From contig JAQJVL010000175.1 in NCBI GenBank assembly GCA_035578905.1, positions 1,401,001 through 1,465,000 of the forward strand: 64,000 nt of DNA, given 5' to 3'. Under the pieces are notes generated by a model. The model was not told where the DNA came from. It made no database searches and worked only from the letters and a program-made list of their open reading frames with translations. This document shows positions 58,397 to 64,000 of the stretch, piece after piece (position 1 is the first letter of the stretch; each line of letters opens with the position of its first letter). The stretch comes from Stictocephala bisonia. Its lineage: Eukaryota; Arthropoda; Insecta; Hemiptera; Membracidae. A program made the translations under genes and the position numbers.

Positions 58397-60331
58397 GTAT
58401 ATACAGGGTGTTCAGTAAAACTGTTTCAATAATTTGGGATGTCATTGTACAAATAAAAATTAGCAAAATACTTCATATGAAGGTATGTCCTAAAACCTTC
58501 AGTTTTCTGTCAATCTGTATTTATGCGTTTTTTACTTAAAAATTCATAACTTTAGATCCACTGAAGGTACAATTGTGAAACTTCATGATTGTACTACCCT
58601 ATAGTAGTTATCTTTTTTAAAAATTTATGAAAAATAAATCTTCACCCGTTTCAAAATGGCGGACGTTTAATTTTTTCTAACTGAAATATATAAAAACTGA
58701 CTAATTTTACAAACCAAAATGCAAGTATAATGTTTTTCAGTAAATCTTATTATAATATTCACAGTATTTGTTTAAAAAAAAACGGATAAAAAACAGCTGA
58801 GTTATGCTGCAAAATGTAAAACAATGTTTTACAGCATTAACCAAAGGCTAGTGCGGTTTTAAGTGTGTACAGAACAACCTCGATTATCCGGCCTCCCTTT
58901 ATCCGGCAGTCCGTGTCATCCGGTCCGGCAAGAGATAACAATACAAATTATTTACAAGATAAAATTACAATTAATCGTAAGCGCCTTTTAATTTTATAAC
59001 GCAAATGTCGTACACAAGGTTTTGGTTTTGCATTTCGCATATTGCAGGCACTGTATTGACTTGCATCTTCTCTCGAAAAACGGTCGCTTGTTACCATTGA
59101 TTATATACGACAATGCTTATTACTGCGTAATAATTTAATATTGCGCCTGAAGTTACAAGCTGGTAATGTTGTTTACTTTTGTTCAGTGTGGCTGACTGGA
59201 AAAGTCCATTTCGCGAGTGGGTGAAGTGGAACAGTTCATTTTACATACACATCCACAAGCAGCATCAAAGTTGGCGATTGTGATAAACATCGTTCGTTTC
59301 ATTACTATTTCTGCAGAACGTGTTGCGTCTCATGCAATTGTAGGCGCTCCGCTTACGTGTGCTGTCTGTTATCAATTACTAAACGTGTTTCTCCAATAAT
59401 ACCAATTTATTTATGACATGTTTTATCCAACTTTTATCGTATCCGGCTTGATCTTCATCACATTAGGCCGGTTAACCGAGGTTATACTGTACTTTGAAAT
59501 CATATCAATGCTATTTCATATGAATAGCTGTTTATTTATACTATTAATATTAGGTTTGGTTTCCATTGTTGGCATTGTTCATTAGTAACAAATAGAACAC
59601 TGTCATGTATATGTTTTTTGTGAGTGTTTCTGTAAAGTTTTTTTATTGTATTGTTAGTTTTAATTAGTTAGTGTTTGTAATTTATTTTCTTATGATAGTT
59701 ATTTTTTATAATTTTCATAATTTCCTTTTATCAACAACTAATGGCAGATAATGTAATGTACAAACAACTTAACCAACTCAGAAATGGTAGACATGCATTT
59801 GATGTATGGCATGGCTCATTCTAGTAGTACTCAATTGAAAAGACTGTATCAGGAACGTTTTACAAATCGTGTTATACCTTGTCATACAACTTTTACAAAG
59901 GTCCATTAACGACTTGCAAAGAGAAGCTTTAATCACCAAAGAATATGTAACTCAGGCCAACCGGTTTCAGTAAGAACTCCTGAATTAGAATGGAAACCAA
60001 ATCATTACAGAAACACTCACAAAAAACATGTACATGACAGTGTTCTATTTGTTACTAATGAACAATGCCAACAATGGAAACCAAACCTAATATTAATAGC
60101 ATAAATAAACAGTTGTTCATATGAAATAGCAGATTGACATGATGAACCGTATACACATATTTAAAACCGCACTAGCCTTTGGTTAGTGCTGTAAAACATT
60201 GTTTTACGTTTTGCAGTATAACTGAGTTGTTTTTTTATCCGTTTTTGTTGAAACAAACACTGTGAATATTATAATAAGATTTACTAAAAAACATTATACT
60301 TGCATTTTGTTTGTAAAATTAGTAAGTTTTA
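58397..60331. mobile_element. Mariner-like element with fold-back arms
   Basis: A long inverted repeat has a left arm at 58693-58868 continuing at 59492-59636, and a right arm at 59984-60330. Shared text includes CAAAGGCTAGTGCGGTTTTA and TTTCCATTGTTGGCATTGTT. Between the arms, 59780-59990 encodes transposase N-terminal text on + (DMHLMYGMAHSSSTQLKRLY, then VSVRTPELE). Left of the arm, TACAGGGTGTTCAGTAAAAC at about 58397 may be the original terminus. It looks like a rearranged copy with a duplicated, inverted end. Confidence 0.6.
58870..59489. mobile_element. pogo-like MITE inserted in the fold-back arm
   Basis: A 620 bp unit flanked by TA (58868-58869 and 59490-59491) begins CAGAACAACCTCGATTATCC and, from the right, CAGTATAACCTCGGTTAACC, a terminal repeat of about 24 bp typical of pogo/Tigger. 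Removing it restores continuity of the left arm against the right arm. Confidence 0.88.
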
Positions 60332-60568
60332 ATTTTATAAAGTTGATGCACAGTGAAAACTAGTTAGAAATTATATACTTGTTTTGTTCCGATTAGGATA
60401 AAAATTATTAAAACTTGGCCTGTAGTAAAATTTAAATAAGCACAAGTAATAATGTACATATAAACGAGGAAAACAATGGTGTAATTAGATTTTTGTACGT
60501 CTCTTAGTTTCTTTTTAAAATCTAAATAAAATATTTAAATACATTGGATATATTATCTTTGATTCTAC

Positions 60569-63500
60569 CAGGGCCGTAACGTTAACTTAGGGGGCCCCGG
60601 GGCAAGACTGGCTGGCGGGGCCCCCCCTAATACCTTACTTGCGCGCACACGAGCGTCAATATTCATTATAATTCTATAACAATATAGGTATGCTTTTATT
60701 TCTTTTACCATTTTTCATGTAAATGGTGTTTAATAATCTGCCTAATCATTCTGTACCTATTAATAACTAACTAATTTTAAAAATAATTTTATGAAGGTTA
60801 AAAAAACATTTTTGAAAGTTTTATAATTACTCATTTACTTTTTTAATACTATACAAAATAAGATTATTACACTTTTCAAAAGATAAAAATTGATTTTTTA
60901 ACAGATTAAAAAAAGATTCCAAAATTACAAAATTATAAACTTGGTTTAATTACTTTAAAATTATTTGATTACTGGAACATTTGTTTCCTTCTATGAGCCT
61001 TCAAGCAGGCAAAGTCATCAATAACTTTATCAAAATTAATTTTTTGAGCTCTGTCATTTTCGATTGAGAGTAGTGTCAAACTACTTAGTCTTTCTTGTGC
61101 CATTGTACTTCTAAGATAGTTTTTTATTAATTTAAGTTTAGAAAAAGATCGTTCAGCTTTGGCAACTGTTACAGGCACTGTTAAGTACATAATGCACGCT
61201 GTGCACACATCAGGATAAGTCGAAGAAAGCGAACTATGCTCAACAATCAAAAGTTCCGCAAATTCTTTTACAGTTTTCAGTTTCACAAGCTTCTTTTGGA
61301 ATGTCTGTTTAACACTACACAACTGAGAAGGGAAACTGTGAGAAACATCATTTGAAAACTTGTTAACAAATTCACTGGCTTTCTTGTGAATTTCATCTTC
61401 TGGAGCATTTGCCAAGTAGTCTGGTTGAATCACTTGGTAGGTATCCAAAACTGATCTCATTCCTTGGAAGCGGTGGTCTAACTGGGTGAAGAGAGTCAAT
61501 CATGGGGTTGAATACTGTCACTCTGAAGCAAGATTCTGGATCAACTAGCCGTTCATCTTGACATAGTTCATCAAAATGTTTTTTGGCTTTTTTAACCCTT
61601 CCTTCTTTGAAGTTCTGAGTTATGCCCCAAACCTTACAAATATTTATCGCTTTTGCCAAGAATCTTCAAAATTCCCTCGCATCTCTGTCACCTTTAGCAA
61701 TGCCTCTCCCAGAAGCTCGTTTGCTGATGAGAGGTCCAAAGTTTCGGATTGTAGGGCCTTGGATACGATGTTCAGTGCACCGAGAACCTCACACTGCACG
61801 ACTAAAAGCAAAACGAATTCAAAGGTTTCAAGTTTGTTCTTTAACTGTTGTGCCTCGTTTCTCTCTTTGCTTATTTTTGACGTCAAAACAATGCGAGTGA
61901 GGCTTCTTATCACATCAGCAAACCTCTGTTTTAACGCATAAACTGCATCGTGCCTGCCAGCCCATCGCGTTGGATTCAAAGATTTCAGCGTTACGTTTGC
62001 AATGCTTTGCTGGTTTTCACTGTCGTACATTGATTTTAGATCTTCCCATCGGACGATGCTGTGCCCGAAGAAATTGTAAACGTTTTGGACGGTTTCAAAA
62101 AACTGACTGACAACCCTGTTTCCTTCTACAGCATCTTTTAACACAAGATTAAGGTTATGAGCGGCACAGTGCACAAAGTATGCATGAGGAGATTTTTCTT
62201 TGATGCGCTGTTGAACACCATTGTACACACCACTCATCACAGCAGCTCCGTCGTAGCCCTGTCCACGACATTTGGATGGGTCTAAATGTTTTTCAGCCAT
62301 AGATTTAAAAATTTCATTTGCAAGGCCATGCGCCGATTTATCTTTTACCTGTTTAAAAGATAAAAAAGACTCACAAACTTTAATTTCAACAGGTTTACCA
62401 TCTTCATCATTTAATATTTTTACATATCTATAGACTTCACTCAACTGATCCACTTTAGAGATATCCTGAGTGGTATCAAAAATCAATGAAAAAAACAAGG
62501 CACTTACTTTGTAAATCACTTATTATATCATTTTTAACGTGTTGTGCTAACAGATTGATTAGTTCATTTTGGATTTGAGGACTTAAGTACTTCACTGTTC
62601 CTCCTGGACGCTGAAGTAGCTCTTCCAAAACTGGGTCGTATTTTGACAGCAACTGAACAATTGACAAAAAGTTGCCTTTGTTGGTAAATTCCATCTTCTC
62701 ACAAGACCCTCGAAAAGCAAGGTTGCATGTTGCAAGAGTTAGAGTAACATTTAAGATTCTTTCAAGAACCCGCCGCCAAAAGCTCCTTTCACTCTCAAAA
62801 TATTTTTGAATTACTTCCTCCAAAGTACCATGTTTTCGCCACTGTTCATAAATTACACAAGAGTTTGCATGGTTTCTAGACGCTTCATGAGATACTATAC
62901 GTTCTGAAAGATGCTTCCAGTCTCGAACACCAGTGGTTGAAAAGAGTGATAAATTACACTGGTCTTGCGCTTTAGGTATATCCGAACAAAACAACCAACA
63001 GGGTAGGCAGTAAACACAATCACTATTTTTAGAGTAACCTAGCCAGTTTCGTTTTAATTTTAACCCAGCCTTATTATTAATGTAATAATAAGTGTTTGAA
63101 AAAGATCGACCTCATTGATCTTTAGGAAACGGCCCGTCTGGTTGCAAAGGGCCAGATGCCACCAGCAAACGTTTCGTGTCTTGATTTTTTGGAAGATTGG
63201 GGAATGAATCATAAACTATGTCGATGGATACATTTTCTTCATCTTTAGATACATCTTCCTCAGCAATTTTTTCCTGTAAACATTCTGCCGTTCCTGAAGT
63301 GCTCGCCTGGGGTGAAGTGTAGACACTGCCGACAAGATCGTCATTTTCGACCGTTTCTAATGTATGATTGTCTTTTTTTTCATCACACTTCTCAAAATTA
63401 TCTTCAGACTCATCCTTTTTATCAGTTACTTCATGTTGTATGTCCATAGAATCTAAAATTAAAATAATTTATTTTAGGTCATAATTATAAAGGTGATTGA

Positions 63501-63928
63501 CAATTTTTATTATGAAAATCGAAACTTAAAAACTGAACATATTGGAATTCATTATCAATTTCGTCCGTTTGTTGGTATAAGGAATTCATAATTTTTGTAG
63601 ATTGTAATATAGTAATCAATAATAGGAGACCTTCTGTTTTGTGAAACTAATCGTCAATAAGGGAAATTATTGACGATGGGCCCTTATCAGATTACTAATC
63701 AGACACACATGTGTCTATGTTTGGCATAGACAACAAACTTGTTTATTCGTTATCACCATGTAAGAGCTGTCTGCATAGGCGCCACTGCCCCCAGGATCAG
63801 CTATGAGGCGTTGTCGTCGCGACCGCGAACCGTGGGAGCGTGGTTGTTGTCTGCATGGTGTTTATTAGAGGTTTACTACTAAGATAAAATTTTTGCCGAG
63901 GGCCCACAGAGCTGCCAGTCCAGCACTG
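60569..63928 (-). mobile_element. hAT-family transposon, degenerate
   Basis: The left end CAGGGCCGTAACGTTAACTT and the right end, reverse-complemented, CAGTGCTGGACTGGCAGCTC share CAG-GC-style hAT termini and nearby GGGGCCC text. The 8 bases outside (GATTCTAC and AATACATG) do not match, so one end may be wrong or altered. It carries one hAT transposase on the minus strand. Confidence 0.7.
60969..63447 (-). pseudogene. hAT transposase with zf-TTF, DUF4371 and dimer domain
   Basis: ATG at 63447 starts an acidic N-terminus that is stopped at 63114-63112; the same frame goes on with a zinc-finger TTF-like segment (LKRNWLGYSKNSDCVYCLPC). It continues through GVRDWKHLSERIVSHEASRN to 62476. A shift near 62515 leads to the DUF4371-like and catalytic region 62519-61644 (CRGQGYDGAAVMSGVYNGVQ, VHCAAHNLNLVLKD). 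Shifts near 61650 and 61495 lead to the C-terminal dimerisation domain (AKAERSFSKLKLIKNYLRST) ending at 60969. It resembles ZMYM1-type hAT proteins. One stop and about three shifts: inactive. Confidence 0.9.
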
Positions 63929-64000
63929 AATACATGTCACAATAACCCGTCAGTGCCGTAAAAACAGTTTGCTTTTGCTAAACTAAAACGTTAGTTTTAA
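63480..64000. other. Promoter side of the hAT element and flank
   Basis: This holds the 5' untranslated region of the hAT element with a GC-rich patch (63775-63850), then flanking sequence from 63929. No gene seen. Confidence 0.5.

Noticed and set aside
1..64000. CRISPR arrays, bacterial operons and ribosome binding sites
   Set aside because: The sequence is eukaryotic with spliced coding segments. None of the tandem repeats has a repeat-spacer layout.

Overview
The window looks like a piece of a large, AT-rich, transposon-packed arthropod genome, most likely an insect. Its only recognisable host gene is a split copy of the CCR4-NOT deadenylase subunit Pop2/CNOT7 on the + strand. The protein segments read like insect Pop2 (for example the KTPPGY and HEEDGIDP segments). 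I cannot name the species; the repeat types would fit a hemipteran, but that is only a guess.

Host gene. Five Pop2/CNOT7 coding exons join in frame with canonical GT/AG ends: 7513-7636 (start codon 7621), 35636-35784, 39655-39848, 45827-45988 and 56349-56463. They carry the N-terminus and the first two exonuclease motifs. The last motif and the C-terminus lie beyond the right edge. A further candidate exon at 2700-2795 is open and in phase with the first exon, suggesting a 5' UTR exon or an N-terminal extension. Introns span about 28 kb, 3.9 kb, 6.0 kb and 10.4 kb and consist largely of transposable elements.

Mobile elements, left to right: a LINE tail on + (1-2107); two TTAA-flanked MITEs (2850-3482, 4440-5205); a SINE copy on - (about 6950-7290); a LINE RT on - (9849-11515); a 1.7 kb non-autonomous hAT-like element (11949-13623); a decayed but complete piggyBac element (15457-17947); a 195 bp hairpin (19937-20131); and a composite LINE on - (about 21749-29850). 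A second piggyBac relic, a SINE on +, a tRNA-like SINE and a pogo relic follow up to 41 kb. Then come a LINE fragment, a 91 bp tandem array, an inverted repeat holding a hammerhead-like motif, and LINEs at 46.7-50.0 and 50.0-55.9 kb, the second split by a 2.07 kb hAT element. The right end has a mariner-like relic, a long fold-back repeat interrupted by a pogo-type MITE, and a degenerate hAT transposase on -.

The most unusual object is the - strand LINE at 21.7-29.85 kb. Read 5' to 3' it shows a coiled-coil start, an Ulp1-type cysteine-protease signature, an SGNH-esterase signature, an endonuclease and a reverse transcriptase. It is interrupted by a + strand LINE and by a GC-rich minisatellite. 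The hammerhead-like fold at 45368-45414 is the second item most worth testing.
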